From: Capnocytophaga granulosa ATCC 51502
Lineage (GTDB): Bacteria > Bacteroidota > Bacteroidia > Flavobacteriales > Flavobacteriaceae
DNA length: 64,000 nucleotides
NCBI RefSeq assembly: GCF_000411115.1
Contig: NZ_KE150258.1
Coordinates: forward strand, 55,205 to 119,204
Direction of reading: 5' to 3'
Below are positions 63,292 through 64,000 of this stretch, piece after piece (within the stretch, counting starts at the first letter, position 1; every line of letters starts with the position of its first letter). The notes under the pieces are model-generated. The model saw nothing but the letters and a program-made list of their open reading frames with translations, was not told where the DNA came from and searched no databases. A program made the translations under genes and the position numbers.

Positions 63292-64000
63292 TTATCTTTC
63301 AGTACAGTTACAACCACCGATACCTTGGAACATATCGATACCGAGGGTAATCATGTGGGTACCTGAGTTATAGGAGCGTATAGCGTTGAGGTTTAGTCCG
63401 TAGCCGTAGGCGAAGTAGAACAAGCCTTTTTTAAGTCCCAACATAGGGCCTATGCTCAGGGGCCTGAACACCTGGTCGTTGATAAGGCGTACTGTGGCTC
63501 CTGCCCAGTAATAGTCCTCGTAGTCGAACCAGCGGTACTTCACATTGACATCGGTAATGGAACGACCATCTCCTTCCAAGTATTGGATAAAAGCCGAAGG
63601 CTCTAGCTCCCAGTTGCTGCTAGGGTCTTTCTTATAACGATAACCCGCATACAAGTTGTAGTTCCTCAGGTTCGTAGGCTCCTTGATATCAAACATCTCT
63701 TTGCTCTTGTTCAGGATATTGGTCGCCGAAAGACTCGCAAAAATCCCCTTGTAGCGGTAAAGCACCCCTACCTCAAAGTTATGGTTGACCATAGAACGGT
63801 TGTCCGTTACACCCAAGTCCGCCATAGGACGACCCGCATCGGTGAACTTGTCTATGTCTATACGGAACGCATTGACTATATACGAGATACCAAACGAGAT
63901 AAAATGACTGTCATAACTATCCAATGTCAAGTGGTGAGAGAAGGTGAACTTTCCCCCCATCTGCTTGGTGTAACCATTGCGGTCGTTATACAAGGACAAT
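63292..64000 (-). CDS. PorP/SprF-family outer-membrane protein, 5' end outside the window
   Basis: The frame runs off the right edge, leaving 235 or more C-terminal residues. They fit PorP/SprF: beta-barrel alternation, HFISFGISYIVNAFRIDIDKF, NHNFEVGVLYRYKGIFASLSATNILN, EPSAFIQYLEGDGRSITDVN and the closing SGTHMITLGIDMFQG. PorP/SprF proteins belong to type IX secretion and gliding and may anchor surface adhesins. The final GGCNCTER with two cysteines is not usual for a barrel end. Usually the partner gene lies upstream, here out of view. Confidence 0.82.
   Translation of the reverse strand, partial: LSLYNDRNGYTKQMGGKFTFSHHLTLDSYDSHFISFGISYIVNAFRIDIDKFTDAGRPMADLGVTDNRSMVNHNFEVGVLYRYKGIFASLSATNILNKSKEMFDIKEPTNLRNYNLYAGYRYKKDPSSNWELEPSAFIQYLEGDGRSITDVNVKYRWFDYEDYYWAGATVRLINDQVFRPLSIGPMLGLKKGLFYFAYGYGLNLNAIRSYNSGTHMITLGIDMFQGIGGCNCTER

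Overview
The window looks like the chromosome of a Bacteroidota member of class Flavobacteriia, most likely Capnocytophaga or a close relative. The evidence is the gene content: two SusC/SusD pairs, a fused SecDF, a GYDIA-type GHMP kinase, DUF3822, PorP/SprF of type IX secretion, and many lipoproteins. Promoters also fit: ten sites show the Bacteroidota pattern TTG-N19/20-TAnnTTTG. Names rest on reading proteins and motifs by eye; no database search was run.

Layout. 1-5.4 kb holds ordinary or accessory genes (methyltransferase, LRR/NTF2-like protein, lactonase, M48 peptidase). 5.4-7.7 kb is an AT-rich restriction-modification island (EcoRI-type methyltransferase plus a putative nuclease) lying between two copies of the promoter and first codons of the M48 peptidase gene. 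7.7-27.3 kb holds an RND efflux pump and two paralogous four-gene operons (SusC, SusD, zinc metallohydrolase lipoprotein, DUF4302 lipoprotein), separated by a C69 dipeptidase and the debris of a second RND gene. 27.7-41.3 kb is mostly housekeeping: SemiSWEET, Dps, RecD-like helicase, NifU-domain protein, GHMP kinase, ferredoxin, two identical tRNA-Val genes, SecDF, a flavoprotein and TatD. 41.3-51.4 kb is an accessory region with SUKH-family genes (one fused to an SDR enzyme by tandem duplication), a broken CdiA-CT-like toxin gene, small orphan genes, two copies of a structured RNA candidate, and repeats. 51.4-64 kb returns to AraC regulator, two Uma2-like genes, DoxX, a radical-SAM/DNA-repair pair, MurC, tRNA-Tyr, a KAS III enzyme, MnmA, tRNA-Cys, FolB and a partial PorP/SprF gene.

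The most unusual material is non-coding. (1) A 229-bp element with terminal inverted repeats is present in three copies of identical length and three decayed ones; one copy sits in the 5' leader of a susC operon. (2) About 115 nt of structured RNA occurs twice with compensating base changes, and the first copy has a full promoter and a terminator. (3) A short leader motif precedes three unrelated minus-strand genes. (4) Degenerate 7-bp-period repeats fill at least thirteen gene gaps, several with inverted halves. (5) A 117-bp imperfect palindrome has no visible gene.

Functional links. The SusC/SusD operons should import an unknown ligand, with the surface metallohydrolase probably processing it. 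The radical-SAM and TIGR03915-type proteins form a recognised DNA-repair-like pair. SUKH, NTF2-like and CdiA-CT-like genes suggest past traffic of toxin/immunity modules.
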